In this document: positions 24,077 through 36,163 of the stretch, one piece after another
How the letters are laid out: each line of letters begins with the position of its first letter
How positions within the stretch are numbered: the first letter of the stretch is position 1
Assembly: GCA_003952965.2 (NCBI GenBank)
Contig: CM025856.1
Coordinates: 20,863,351 to 20,927,350 of the forward strand
DNA from: Morella rubra
Lineage: Eukaryota; Streptophyta; Magnoliopsida; Fagales; Myricaceae
Reading direction: 5' to 3'
DNA: 64,000 bases
Notes under the pieces: model-generated
The model's input: the letters and a program-made list of their open reading frames with translations, nothing else
Databases searched by the model: none
What the model was told of the DNA's origin: nothing
Position numbers and translations under genes: made by a program

Positions 24077-25429
24077 CTAGGTTAAGGGACTAGGGTCCAA
24101 GGAAGCGAACGCAAGGAATTCTTTGTCCTGTCCTAACAGGATCATATCTTCTTCTGCTAAATACACCCATGCTTCTACTCCACCCACAGATCTTGTGTCC
24201 ATTAGTAATACACTATTAATGGACGAACGCTGCTTTGATTGACTGCTGCTTGAAGCAGCACTGCTTGTCCATACCGGCTTTCCCCACCCAAAATCAATGT
24301 CATACAGACCAAAGTTGCACCAACTGGTAAAACAAATGTATTCCATTTCCGAAAAACTTGCTGTACTAGGCAATACCCCACCTAGTGTCTTCAAATGCTC
24401 GCAAAGCATTGGAAACCCTTCATCACCTTGCAAGTTTTTCACAAGGTCGGCATTGATCTTTGAAATTGCTTCTCTGATCTTACTTACTCTGTAAGGTAAG
24501 GGTGCCTCCTCACTCTCACATAATGCACCTGCCGACCAGACTATGTTTCCCATTGAAGATTCTTTAAAAGGTGGAATCGATCTTGGACGCAAGTTTACTG
24601 AATGGGTAATAAGAGTTGGTCTCTTGATACCAGATTTTGCCTGGAAGGCAGCGCTGATGCATTTCCACAAGAGAGCTGATACAACCTCAACTCTAGTGGG
24701 GTTTGGCACGCTAGAACTAGATGCTTTGGCTTTAAGCGATGCAATGGCTGATGCATCGAACACAATTTTCCTTGTAGTGCGCTTGCTAGTTTGGACAGAC
24801 TTGAACATTAGTGCTACAATTGTTTCTGTAGGGAACGCCGCCTTGTTCAGTTTAAAGATTGATGGAGCGTCAAAATTAGGAAATACAGTTTCACAGCCCT
24901 CACGACATGTGGCTGCCCAACCTTTCAGAAAGACACTCAAAGCAGCTATATCAGCGATTATGTGGGAAACAAGAACGCCAATAGCAATACCTCCGCATGC
25001 AAAGCTGTTCACTTGTGTCATAGCAACATGATCTCCCGCACTTGCCGCTTTCCCACTGACCTACTTGGGAAAAAATTTAAGGAAATACTCGAGATTAGGT
25101 TGGTTGAGGCAATCTACAAGATGACAGTGGACACGGGTCTCTAAATAATCAACCCCCTCGTCATTACAATCTATAGAGAGATTGTCTATGATTTTTCCCG
25201 CAAGTGGGTAAAAGCGAGTTAAGGTTTCTGATAGGGACTGCTTGAGTAACCGACCTCTCTCAGCAACAGCAATATGGCCCGTGCTTTGATCCGCAGGAAA
25301 GAAAAGGATCGCGGGAACATAGATGGGATGAATGAGGCGACCCAAGAGGCAGACCTCGTAGGTTTTCATGGCAGGGGGTGTTGGAGAAGTGGGCTTGACG
25401 AACTCTCTGGAAATTATTTCGACCTCCAT
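24077..25429 (-). pseudogene. BAHD acyltransferase copy B, in-frame premature stop
   Basis: Full-length single-exon BAHD sequence (451 codons from MEVEIISREF to the final stop). An in-frame TAG at 25063-25061 follows FFPK, where other copies read FFPHKASW; four neighbouring codons also differ. Both halves stay in one frame. Downstream, HIIAD (HXXXD) and DFGWG are intact. It is clearly diverged from A, F and H (for example HIIAD against HLIAD), so it is an older paralogue. The stop would give a 122-residue fragment without catalytic residues. A mis-called cluster of bases cannot be excluded. Confidence 0.82.
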
Positions 25430-25608
25430 TTTTGAGCTTTCCTTGATCAAGGAGATCTAGGAAGCTCCCTGTGGCTAAAGAAGCACAAGTATCTAAGCTA
25501 GATGTTGATCAATAGCTAGCTTGGTTTTGCGTGGACAAACGGGAAACGTAGCCTCAGGCCTTATCGAGAAGAATCAAGAACTCAGTAACATACGTGGCGC
25601 AGTGCCCA

Positions 25609-25838
25609 ACAGAGAATATAATTCAAGTAATAAAATATTCCTCTTCTTATCGGTTTAAGTTTTCGAGATGTGTGATAGATTCACATGATATCAGAGTCAA
25701 GGTACTGAATTCGAGACCTGATTCCACACTTTAAATTTCAATTAAATATTGTACATCTTGGACCTCTCAATTAAAGTAGAAATCCGGTCCACACGTGAGG
25801 TGAGTATTAGATAATATAATTCAAGTAATAAAATCTTC
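25609..25838. mobile_element. Short non-autonomous repeat with terminal direct repeats (TRIM-like)
   Basis: About 25 bp direct repeats (GAATATAATTCAAGTAATAA near 25613 and ATAATATAATTCAAGTAATA near 25811) bracket some 200 bp containing ATGATATCAGAGTCAAGG and ATTCGAGACCTG. The piece is absent from the matching place upstream of copies A and C. Resemblance to a TRIM or to a tRNA-related repeat is inferred from the direct repeats and the ATCAGAG motif. Confidence 0.4.
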
Positions 25839-27569
25839 ATTTTACTATCAGTAACTATTGCAACTAATTATCGACGTCAAGACTTTGAATTTTTCTTTTT
25901 CATTTATTCAGTCAATGGCTATGGAATTCATAATGTTACCGAGCATGCATAATGTGATCCATTAGCGTATTTAATAACCTCAATGACTATCCTCGAATAG
26001 ACAGGTTTTGGACTTTGGTGCGTTTAACGTGTGAGCATCCAGGCTTGGAACCAAAAGACAAGGAAAGAAACTCTAAGCAAGGATTGCGATAATATATTTA
26101 ATCTGTATACTATTCCACAAACTCATAGCCGTTGCTTTCTAATAAACCTATGATCTAAAAACTTCTTTAAAAAAGTACTATGTTCGCTTATAATTATCGT
26201 ACCATACGCATGCACAGAGAAAACGTTCTCTGTTGTCTAATCTCTTTCTTGTAATTTTGGTTAGTTATCATGTCAATGTTGCAGGCATCATCCGTGCGAT
26301 TTATTTAGTCCCATGAGTAAAACACTAGAGGTATTAATATTGGAATTTCTAGAAAACTATCTCAGAAACTCAATAACTGAAGGCTCATTTTGTCTTTTAA
26401 GCACCTGTAAACTACATATATATTCTTTTTCTATCTCTCCCGGGCAGGACAAAGCTAATAAGAGATTCATATCATGAGTTACCATAATGCTAATTACCAT
26501 AAAATTAGGTAAGAAAGAGACTTGAACCGGGGATCAGTTGGAACAATTTTTTTTTTTTATTTTTTTTTTTATCATTCATTTATCCGGAAAATATCATGTC
26601 ACGAAGCAATTAATTATCATATGCAAAGAGTATTTCAATAGATTTGCTATGCTTATCTTATTGCCATATTTGTTGGTAATGTAGTAATCCGGTCCATTTT
26701 CTTTCAGGGAAAAATAACTTTATTTTAAAAAATTAAAAATTCTTAGTTATTGACTGTAAATACCGACTTAGTAATGTATAAATTACTTGTGAGCGATAAT
26801 TGGCTGAACATAGTCGTGATCACCGAATTGTACATGCGCATTATTTTTTTCATTTTCCCTAATCTAAATTAAACTTAACAATGCGTTTGTTTTCAAAATT
26901 TTAATAAAATTTTGTGTTGTTGTTGAGGTGGAATTGGTAATAGTGATAAAAGTAAAAGTAAAAGTAAGTTGTAACAAACGCATTATTACTGTTACTATAA
27001 ACATCATGGTGGGTTATAATGCCAGTCCCAATTTAGAACAGGGGGAATCCTATCCATCGGGAATTTGCCAAAAGAGTTACATTGCACAGCCCATTTGGCT
27101 ATACGATGTACCAACTTGCTTTGCCTTCTGGATGCCCATTCTAGCTTCCACCGGTCTTCGAGTTTTAAGATGTCACGAATCTTGATAGTTTGGGTATGAC
27201 GAGTCCAATTCTGTTGCTTTCAGTATTGATTTTTTCTGGTCTGCTTTTTTTCAGTATTGACCACTAGCAGTCTAACTCCCATATGAAATTAAGCCCAACA
27301 GCTTTCCCCAGTTAGCCAGGTGTTCTAAATTCTTGGCCCACTTGGTTCTGGTTGCCAACTCTGCTCTCTACGACTTACGAAGCCATTTTTTGACCCCACG
27401 AGAGTGGAAAAATAATATTAACGAAGCTCGACATGGGGAAAAAATAAAACGACGCCAGAGGTTTACTATTAGCTTTTACGAGCAAGAAAATGGTCTGTGT
27501 TTCACAGAGTGGGTAAAGATAGTATAAACCACATGTTACCTTTCTTATGGACCTTACATTAAAATTAAT
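25839..27569. other. Spacer between BAHD copies B and C
   Basis: AT-rich and non-coding, with homopolymer stretches (T/A runs near 26550-26570). It shares several blocks with the A-B spacer, as expected of a tandemly duplicated unit. No gene is recognised. Confidence 0.5.
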
Positions 27570-28629
27570 TTAGCTAAAATTATCCACTAGTCCCTGAGAT
27601 TTAGACTTTTCCCAGTTTAGAACCTAGAGAATTTTTTTTTCCTGTTGTTCCCGTTAGTCCCTTCGTCCACCTGCCGTCCATTTCCACACGTAACTATTGG
27701 CGTGGCCAACACTTACTACGTCACGCCCAAGAGACGCATGACACGTGTCCCTTAATTCAACATGCATGACATGTCTGCACCAAAAATTCATAGGGACTAA
27801 ATTGCAAAAGTTTAAATCCAGGGATTAGTTGATGATTTTAACTAATATTGAAGAAAAATGAAGCTAACAATTTAATAGAAGAATTATAGACCAAAATATT
27901 AAGAAAAATGAGTCAAATTGATTTGTTCACTTAGATGCGATAATATTGAAGAAAATAAAGTTAATAGATTAATGTAAGAAGTATAGACAAAAATATTGAG
28001 TATAAATGAGCCAATTGATTAGTTTAAAAATTAGAGGCTAAAATGCTGAAGAAAATGAAGCTAATAGATTGTGAGTGGAAGAACTATAGACCAAAATATT
28101 AAGAGAAAATGAGACAAATTGATTAATTTAACAATTAGAGACCATAATATTGAAAAAAAGAGAGCTAATAGATCAATAGAAGAATTATATACCAAAATAT
28201 TGAGTAAAAATTAATCAAATTGATTAGTTTAACAATTAAAGACCATAATATTGAAGAAAATGAGCCTAATAGATTAATGGAAGAATTATAGACCAAAATA
28301 TTAAGAAAAAATTAGCCAAATTGACTAGTTTAATACTAGTCCCTAGGGTTTAGACTTTTTGCAATTTAGTCCCTAAGGATTTTTGGGCCAAACGTGGAGT
28401 GCATGTTATTGGATTAAGGGATACATGTCATGCATATATTGGGCGTGATGTGGTCACGTTAGCCACATCAGCAGATTCCATTTGAAAATAGACGACAGGC
28501 ATGGACAGAGGAACCAACAGGAATAATGAATCATATCTAGGGACAATAAAAAAAATTAACATTAATCTCTAAGGACTAAACTGAGGAACGTCTAAACCCC
28601 ATAAATACTGGTGGATGATTTTAGCCTAA
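27570..28629. mobile_element. Fold-back type element with TIRs and internal tandem repeats
   Basis: The ends TTAGCTAAAATTATCCACTAG and the reverse complement TTAGGCTAAAATCATCCACCAG form imperfect terminal inverted repeats of about 45 bp. A second inner inverted pair surrounds GGGACTAAATTGCAAAAG. Between them, a roughly 100-120 bp unit with GAAGAATTATAGACCAAAAT and AATTAGAGACCATAATATTG recurs about five times (27850-28330). No coding capacity is seen. Confidence 0.65.
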
Positions 28630-29338
28630 AATTTACTTCTTCCTTTAATTCTATACACGACCGCTATCTACAGCTTCCCTCTGCTCTCTAGTCTACAGTA
28701 AAATTTAACTTCTTTTGACCACAGAATATATTAAATTTGCCAAATACATTTTCACCGGATCTTTCGGAAACAGTCCATGTAAACAAAGGCGCTCAAATAG
28801 AGTCCTACACTCAACCAACAAGAAGCAATATAGAATTGCTTAGAAAAAAGAAAAAAAAAAAACATCAGCAATATAGATTTGAACTAGGAAACTAATAATA
28901 TCCAAAGACCAAAAAGAAACAATATCTGGTAGTTGACGGCTTATAAGTGGCTGGCAACTTTGAACATTTATGGCATCAAGGACACGAGTTCGATTATTGT
29001 GCTAAGTACTATTGTGCTGAGTATATTGGGCGACGGCTGAGATTAAATTAAAAGTTGAGATCTAAAGGTTGTGATTAAACACATCATTTAAAATATTTAA
29101 AATATTTTAATTTATATGACGTGATCTGAACTCTTGAATTTTGAAGAAAAAATCTCAATCGTCGCTTAGTATGTTCGACACAATAGTGATCAGTACAATA
29201 ACTGAACCCTCAAGGACACACCATTTAGGTACTCGAAGAGAAACTTGGCATTTATTCAAGTATCAAGCTTACAACACAGTTTCAACAACAACAACAAAGA
29301 GCTTACAACACAGGACAATGACCTCCACGGGCAATTGT
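28630..29338. other. 3' flank of BAHD copy C
   Basis: Non-coding. The last 120 bp (ACACACCATTTAGG..., GAAACTTGGCATTTATT...) match the conserved 3' UTR of the BAHD copies, with a small insertion (about 28985-29210) that splits the block compared with copy A. Confidence 0.5.
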
Positions 29339-30689
29339 CTAGGATAGGGGACTAGGGTCCAAGGAAGCGAATGCAAGCAGTTCCTTGTCCTGCACAAACA
29401 GGGCCATATCTTCTTCAGTTAAAAACACCCATGCTTCTACTCCACCCACAGATCTTGTGTTCATCAGCAATACCTTATTTGAGAACGAACGCTGCTCTGA
29501 ATGATTGCTGCTGGAAGCAGCACTGCTTGCCCATAACGGCTTTCCCCACCCAAAATCCAAGTCATACATACCAAAGTTACACCAACCGGTAAAACAAATG
29601 TATTCCATTTCCTGAAAACTTTCTGTACTAGGCAATACCCCTCCCAGTGTCTTCAAAAGCTCACAAAGCATTGGAAACCCTTCATCACCTTGTAAGTTTT
29701 TCACAAGGTCGGCATTGATCTTTGTAATTGCTTCTCTGATCTTACTTACTCTGTAAGGTAAGGCTGCCTCCTCACTCTCACATAATGCGCCCGCCGACCA
29801 GACTATGTTTCCCATTGAAGATTCTTTAAATGGCGGAATCGATCTTGAGCGCAAGTTTACTGTATGAGTAATAAGAGTTGGTCTCTTGATACCAGATTTT
29901 GCCTGGAAGGCAGCGCTGATGCATTTCCACAAGAAAGCCGTTACAACCTCAACTCTTGTAGGGTTTGGCACGCTAGAACTAGATGCTTTGGCTTTAAGCG
30001 ATGCAATGGCTGATGCATCGAACACAACTCTCCTTGTAGTACGTTTGATAACTTGGAAAGACTTGACCAAAATGGCTAAGATGGTGTCTGTAGGGAACGC
30101 CGCCTTGTTCAGTTTAAATATCGATGGGGCGTCAAAATTAGGACACACAGTTTCACAGCCCTTGCGACATGTAGATGTCCAACCTTTAAGAAAGACACTC
30201 AAGGCAGTTCCATCAACGATGATGTGGTTAACAAGAACGCCAATAGCGATACCTCCGCATGCAAAGCTGTTCACTTGTACCATAGCAACATGATCTCCTG
30301 CACTTGCCTCTGTCCAACTGGCCTCGTGGGGAAGAAATTTAAGGAGATACTCAAGATTAGGTTGGTTGAGGCAATCAGCAAGATGACAGTGCACACGGGC
30401 CTCTAAATAATCAACCCCCTCGTCATTACAATCTATAGAGAGATTGTCGATGATTTTCCCCGCAAGTGGATAAAAGCGAGTTAAGGTTTCTGATAGAGAT
30501 TCCTTGAGTAATCGTGCTCTTTCAGACAGCAGCATGGCCAGTGCTTTGATCCGTAGGATAGAAAAGGATCACGGGAACATATATGGGATGAATGACCCGA
30601 TCCAAGAGGGAGACCTCGTAGGTTTTCATGGCAGGGGGTGTTGGAGAAGTGGGCTTGATGAACTCTCTGGAAATTATTTCGACCTCCAT
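29339..30689 (-). CDS. BAHD acyltransferase copy C, one-base frameshift near the N-terminus
   Basis: Single-exon BAHD paralogue with HIIVD (HXXXD), DFGWG and the end FASLDPSPLS. From 30535 a 398-residue frame is open. The first about 55 residues (MEVEIISREFIKPTSP... from 30689) are in another frame because of one extra base near 30526 (TTTCAGACAGCAGC here, TTTCAGCAGCAGC in other copies). It is diverged from both the A/F/H group and copy B, so it is a separate paralogue. A SINE sits directly upstream of its TATA box, which may have silenced it. Like copy A, a single corrected base would give a full frame, so status depends on read support. Confidence 0.8.
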
Positions 30690-30808
30690 TTTGAGCTTTC
30701 CTTCAAGGAGAAATAGGAAGCTTCCTTGGCTCAAGAAGAACAAGTATCTCCACTAGATGTGGAATAGCTAGCTTGTTTTGCGTGGACAAACGGGAAAGTA
30801 GCCTCAGG

Positions 30809-30816
30809 CTTTATAG
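30809..30816 (-). promoter_or_regulatory. TATA box of BAHD copy C
   Basis: CTATAAAG on the minus strand, 120 bp upstream of the MEVEII start, in the same place as in copies A and F. The target duplication of a SINE begins 2 bp further upstream. Confidence 0.55.
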
Positions 30817-30829
30817 TGAAGAGTCAATA

Positions 30830-31134
30830 TTTTTTTTTTTTAGGTTTAGTGACGAGGAAAAACTCACAACCACTGGAGTGGTATCAAAGTAAATTTCATG
30901 CCAATGGAGTCCATAAGTCACATAGGTCAAATTAGTCCAACTTTAATATAGAAATGGTCTCAATAAATTATTTGTACTTGAAGAGATTCGAACCACATAA
31001 GTCAAATAAGTTTGATTGTACTAAGGTGGTTTTAAGAAATTGTTTGCACTTGGAAAGATCGAATGTGATACTTCAAAAGTAGCACACTCTTATGTCCCAG
31101 ATCCTGACCACCCATGCCAACCGCTTCGTATTGA
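30830..31134 (-). mobile_element. tRNA-derived SINE inserted in the promoter of BAHD copy C
   Basis: A 305 bp insertion flanked by a perfect 12 bp target duplication, GAAGAGTCAATA at 30818-30829 and 31135-31146. Copy A shows the empty site (GAAGAGTCAAGAAC). Read on the minus strand, the element has an A-box-like TTGGCATGGGTGG (31120-31108), a B-box-like CATTCGATCTTTCC (31065-31052) about 43 bp later, and ends in an A run (T run at 30830-30841). These are the marks of a Pol III SINE. Confidence 0.75.
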
Positions 31135-31146
31135 GAAGAGTCAATA

Positions 31147-32963
31147 ATTACTCAGTAACATACATATAGCCTCTCACATTTCCTCTTGATCAAGCCATTG
31201 CAACTTATCGACGCCAAGCCAAGGAGCAAGGACTTTGAATTTTTATTTTTTCATTTTTTCGGATGATGTTATCCCGAGCGTGCATATATATTAATGTGAT
31301 CTACTTGCGTATTTAATAGCCTCAATGAGTATCCTCGAATAGACAGGTTTGGAGCGTTTAACGTGTAAGCATCCATGCTTAGAATAACCAAAAGACAAGG
31401 AAAGAAGTCTAAGCAGGCTTGTAATTATCTATATACTATGCCAATAGCTCATAGCCGTTGCTTCCTAACAAAGTTATGATGTAAAATTTTCTTTAAAAAT
31501 ATTCTATTTTTGTGTATTTATCGTACGGAGTGAGCACAGAGAAAACGTCCTCGCTTGTCTAACCTGAGTGCATGTCTTGTTCGGTTAGTTTACATGTCAA
31601 TATTGCAGACATCATTCGTACTTATATAGTTTTATAACCCTGGTATTCCGGAAAACTATCCTATGAATTCAATCATTCAAGTCCAATTTTGTCTTTTAAG
31701 CACCTTTAAACTATATTTTATTACAACATTTGACTTTTAGTCACTGAATTTTACACAAATTTCATTTTTAGTCATCCTCAAGTTTTGACATCCCTCAATT
31801 TATCAATTTTTTTTAAAATTTTTTTTTTTATCTTCAGTTAATTTCACTAACGGACTCCCTTTCCACTTAGCGTCAAACTCCAACTCAACCTTGCGCATCC
31901 ATTTACGTCAATTCACGCATTCGGGTCTCTAGCGTTCCTCTCTCATCTTGGTTTCAACGAGTTCGCCACCACCGTACATCTGTATTGGTGGTTTTGCTTC
32001 AGTGATATATAGGTACCTCTATCTTGTTCCTTTTCCAAAAAAAAAACAGAGGTAGCATATATTAGAATGACTAGCAGCACGAGTTGAGAATATTGATGAC
32101 GCTAAATCTCGTTGATATCCTCTCCAGGTATATTGCAGAGATAAGGCCCGAAGGATCCTCTCGAGTTGGGCGATTGAGGATCACTGGCCTTTGGGCTTTC
32201 CAGGTAATATCGGCCGGTCATATTATGGTCTATCATATATCATCCTCGATATAGAAGAAATATTTAATTGGAAAATGCCAATGACCAGTTCGTAGGAGCT
32301 AAAATCTGAGCCTGCAAGTGAAAATGCACATGCAGACAGGCCAACATCAGTTGCGTCTGCCTGGAAAATTTACCGACAGGCGACAGGAGTAGCGGAAGGG
32401 TTACATATGCACAGACACAAATAGACACTTGACCCGCCAACCACAATGGCTGCAGACCAAAAAAGAAACATGGAGAATTTCTCCAAAAAGCACGGCCAGT
32501 TCGGATAAACATGCCTGAGTTACCTAAAGTTCATCTTCTCATTCAAACTCCATTTCTCAGATTTCCAACTTAGTTATAGACTGGTACTCACATCAGTGGT
32601 TGGTTGCAGACTAGGAGATCTAGTACCGCCTCAGGAATTATTTGCCTTAAGCCCACTTGATTCTCTTTGGGTTGAATGATGCTGAAACTTTCCCAAATAA
32701 AAAATGGACACCATTAGAGAATCAAGCAGGAGAATGAAAACCCATCAACCCTAACATCAGAGCAATTGATCTCACGTGCTTTCGAAGCCACATATGCCAT
32801 TTCCACCCATATATAGATTCCTTTTCTAGTATATATTTTGCAGAATAATTCTTCAACCCAGGAAGTAATACAGTTTTGGAATTCTACTGGTTATCTCCGA
32901 CCCATGACGTCCTCCTTCCAATAGAAGGATCACAACATGTTAAAGTTTCCGGGCCTCTATTCT
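31147..32963. other. Upstream flank of BAHD copy C and spacer up to the Gypsy element
   Basis: The first about 600 bp match the upstream flanks of other BAHD copies. From about 31725 the text TTTCATTTTTAGTC is found inverted near 40880, on the other side of the Gypsy element, so an older repeat may surround it. Short exon-like pieces (32136-32202 bounded by AG and GT) were not identified. Confidence 0.4.
32959..32963. repeat. Target site duplication ATTCT (left) of the Gypsy element
   Basis: ATTCT directly precedes TGTCACAC of the left LTR. The same 5 bp follow the right LTR at 40777-40781. Confidence 0.85.
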
Positions 32964-34349
32964 TGTCACACCCCAGACCCAGTAAGGTCCCATAGTGGAC
33001 TTTTCTCTTGACAACAGTAAAAGATATAATAAAAATAATTCTTTCGTTTATTCAGAAACCAAACACTTGTAAAGTTCTCACTTTTAAACCATCATTAAAA
33101 TTAAAACCTCTCAATAAAACATAAATCTAAAAACAAAACTCCTTCCTCATCTATCCCAGCCCGTATGCCATCTAAGCTTGATCCTCAGCATGCTCTTCCT
33201 TATACTCTGAAGATAGAAATATATTAACGAGTGAGTTCGACAACTCAGTAAGTAGAATATTATTAATAAATTTCCAAATGATTCTTTTTCAGTAGTCGGA
33301 ACTTTTCCCTTAGGCAATATCAGTAAGCCATGTTTACCCTATGGCAGGGTTGTGCAATCATTCCGAAGAATAGATGCACCAGTAATCAGTAATCAGTGAG
33401 TTGTATCAACAGAGACAGTAATAACAGTAATCAGTAATACACATTGCCACCGATTTCAGAACATAAAACAGTAATAAAAAAACATAAAATTATATTCAGT
33501 ATAAACAGTAATTGGATAACAGTGAAACCAAGAATTCAAAACAGACTTCGGTATAATTTTTCCCAAAACCGTCATTTCATATTATCGAGAAAAATTTATC
33601 GTTACCCCGCTTACCTGACTCGCTTGAATAATCGATATCCCCGCTATTAGCACAACCTAACAGTAATCCGGAAAATAATTAGGGATCAAAACGATATTTG
33701 AAACTTGAATTTCACAATGTATAATTCGTTTAACTATTTGAAACGAATTACACACGTGATCGAAGTAGAGAAGGAACAGAGCGTACCGGCACCAAAAAAA
33801 AACTTCAAGAATTCGCAACAATGAGAGAGACAAAGAAAGAGAGATATAGAGATCTCAAAAAATGACTGAGGTCGAAATTGAGAGGTGTGCTTGACCTCTG
33901 AACGAGCTCCCCCTTTTATAGTTGAGGAGAACCCAAGATTTGGCCGAAAAATTCATTACAAAATCTTGAAACTGATGTCCTTTCGAAATCCCCCATAAAA
34001 CATGATAAATCATATTATTTATGAAGAATCTTCGAGATATTTGCAAAGGAGTCGAATAGGCTTCGAAATCTAGGCCAAAAGAGGTGTAACGGGTGAGAAA
34101 ATGAAGAGAGAGAGAGTGATTTATGAGAGAGAGAGAACTGGTCGGCGAAAAGCCATGTAACTGCTGCAAAACTCGAGAATTAGGGCTGAGGAAGAAGAAG
34201 AGTCGAAACGCAACGTTTTACAAAAAAATCAAACCGGGCGAAAAGAAGTTTAAGTATTAACTACTCCCACCATTTTAACCACGCGAGCGCATGGCTCCAG
34301 TGGCTTGCTCGCCCTTTACCTCTCACGGCACCGAGGTTCGAATCCTCGC

Positions 34350-34385
<36 letters not shown>

Positions 34386-34395
34386 GGTTATCACA
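32964..34395 (-). repeat. 3' LTR of the Gypsy element
   Basis: Begins TGTCACACCCCAGACC and ends GGTTATCACA on the plus strand. It aligns with the right LTR end to end, with scattered substitutions and indels including about 30 bp present only here near 34090. Confidence 0.9.
34292..34380 (+). other. tRNA-like A-box/B-box plus T run inside the Gypsy LTR (left copy)
   Basis: TGGCTCCAGTGG (34292-34303) resembles a Pol III A-box, and GGTTCGAATCC (34335-34345) is a perfect B-box consensus at tRNA-like distance. A long T run (34354-34380) that would stop Pol III follows. It lies antisense to the retrotransposon. The right LTR has the same arrangement. Confidence 0.5.
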
Positions 34396-34813
34396 TCCTT
34401 CCCCCTAAAAAAAAAAATTTCGTCCTCGAAATTTGCTAACACTTAATAAAAAAATACCTGGTAAATCCTCAGCACTACTCTCATCTTCCTCTATTGGTCC
34501 GCTATCATCAATAACATCCAAAAGGTATCTCCTCAGTGTCTTCGATCAAAATATACTCTGGTAATGCTACAAACCTAATAATATCACCTTCATCATCTGA
34601 CTCATCACCCCAGAAGTAACGTAGGGTTTTGGTTCTTATTGCTGGTAAATATCTGCGACGTGGGTTCGATTGAGCAAGCATATCTACCCAACTTAATCCG
34701 CCATCCTGAAATAATAATTTATTAGTGACAGATATAAAGACGAATCCTTACAATAGTACAAAGCCTACAGTCCATCCAAAATCATCAATCATATAACCTT
34801 AGTACCAGAATTT

Positions 34814-36150
34814 TCAATTCTCAAATAAATTTGGATATTTTTGTTGCATTTCCTCTTCAAGCTCCCATGTAGCCTCTCCTTGGGTGTGATTATTCCAAAG
34901 TACTTTGACTAGTGGAATAGTTCTGGTCCGTAAAACTTGATTCTTTCGTTCAATGATTCGCAGAGGTTCTTCAGGATATGATAAATTCTCCTGAATCCGC
35001 AACGGCTCAAAATCTATAACATGAGTGGGATCATGCACATATCGCCGTAACATGGATACATGAAAAACATTGTGAACTCCCGAAAGTGTTGGTGGTAGAG
35101 CGACTTGATAAGCCACTGGTCCAACTCTACCGAGAATCTCAAATGGTCCTATATACCTAGGACTCAGCTTGCCCTTCTTTCCGAACCTCACTACTCCTTT
35201 CGTTGGAGACACCCTTAAGAAAATCTTATCCCCCACTTCAAATTCCAACTTTCTTCGATGGCTATCAGCATAACTCTTTTGTCGACTTTGAGCAGCTTTC
35301 AACCTTTCTTGAATACATTTAACTCTTTCCAATGTCCTCTGCACGATCTCTGGCCCCAAAATTTGTCTTTCTCCCACCTCACTCCAGTATAGTGGTGATC
35401 GACATCTTCTTCCATATAGAGCCTCATATGGTGCCATCTTGATGCTCGCTTGAAAACTATTGTTATAAGCGAATTCCACTAGAGGTAAGTATCGTATCCA
35501 GCTTCCTTTGAAGTCGAGTACACAAGCCCGCAACATGTCTTCCAAAGTTTGAATAGTTCTTTCTGTTTGACCATCACTTTGAGGATGAAAGGCAGTACTA
35601 AAGTTTAACTTAGTACCAAGAGCCTTCTGCAAACTCTTCCAAAATTTGGAGGTGAAACGCGGATCTCGATCCGACACTATTGATACCGGCACTCCGTGTA
35701 GCCGAACTATTTCCTGAACATATAACTCTGCTAACTTCTCCATAGAATACCTGATCTTGATAGGTATAAAGTGAGCAGTTTTCGTCAATCTGTCTACCAC
35801 AACCCAAATAGCATCTTGCCCACTTAATGCTCGCGGTAAACCCACTACGAAATCCATAGAAATATTCTCCCACTTCCATTCTGGAATTTCAAGTGGTTGT
35901 AATGGTCCAGCTGGTCTTTGATGCTCAGCTTTGACTTGTTGACACGTCAGACACTGCCCCACAAATTTCGCTATCTCCCTTTTCATCCCATTCCACCAGA
36001 ACATCTCCTTCAAATCACGATACATTTTGGTACTTCCCGGATGCACTGTGTAGAGAGATTGATGAGCTTCCTCTAAAATTGTCTCTTTATCTCCTTATTA
36101 TCAGGCACACATAACCTGTTCTTAAATCTGAGCACCCCATCGTCTGAAAT
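34814..36150 (-). pseudogene. Gypsy integrase with C-terminal chromodomain-like segment
   Basis: A 410-residue open frame from 36046 holds most of the integrase. The second zinc-finger half is CLTCQQVK. The core acidic residues are visible in SMDFVVGLP, VSDRDPRFTSKFW and DGQTERTIQTLEDM (DDE set). The GPF-type segment is PRYIGPFEILGRVG, and the end VLWNNHTQGEATWELEEEM is typical of chromovirus chromodomains. The first zinc-ligand histidine (EAHQSLYTVHPG) lies just upstream, beyond a one-base loss near 36080 that breaks the join to pol. Confidence 0.85.
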
Positions 36151-36163
36151 ATTAAAATCAACT

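Noticed and set aside
27850..28330. CRISPR-like or satellite array
   Set aside because: Repeats are long, degenerate and AT-rich inside a TIR element in a plant nuclear genome. Spacers are not unique sequences of fixed length.
32136..32202. Exon-like piece between AG and GT reading YIAEIRPEGSSRVG, faintly like an AP2/ERF domain
   Set aside because: The resemblance covers under 15 residues, is lost downstream, and no neighbouring exons fit.
33855..34169. Open frame of about 100 residues in the Gypsy LTR, partly repeated at 40269-40460
   Set aside because: It lies in the LTR and is shared only because both LTRs are copies. There are no protein features or codon bias, and the right copy is shorter.
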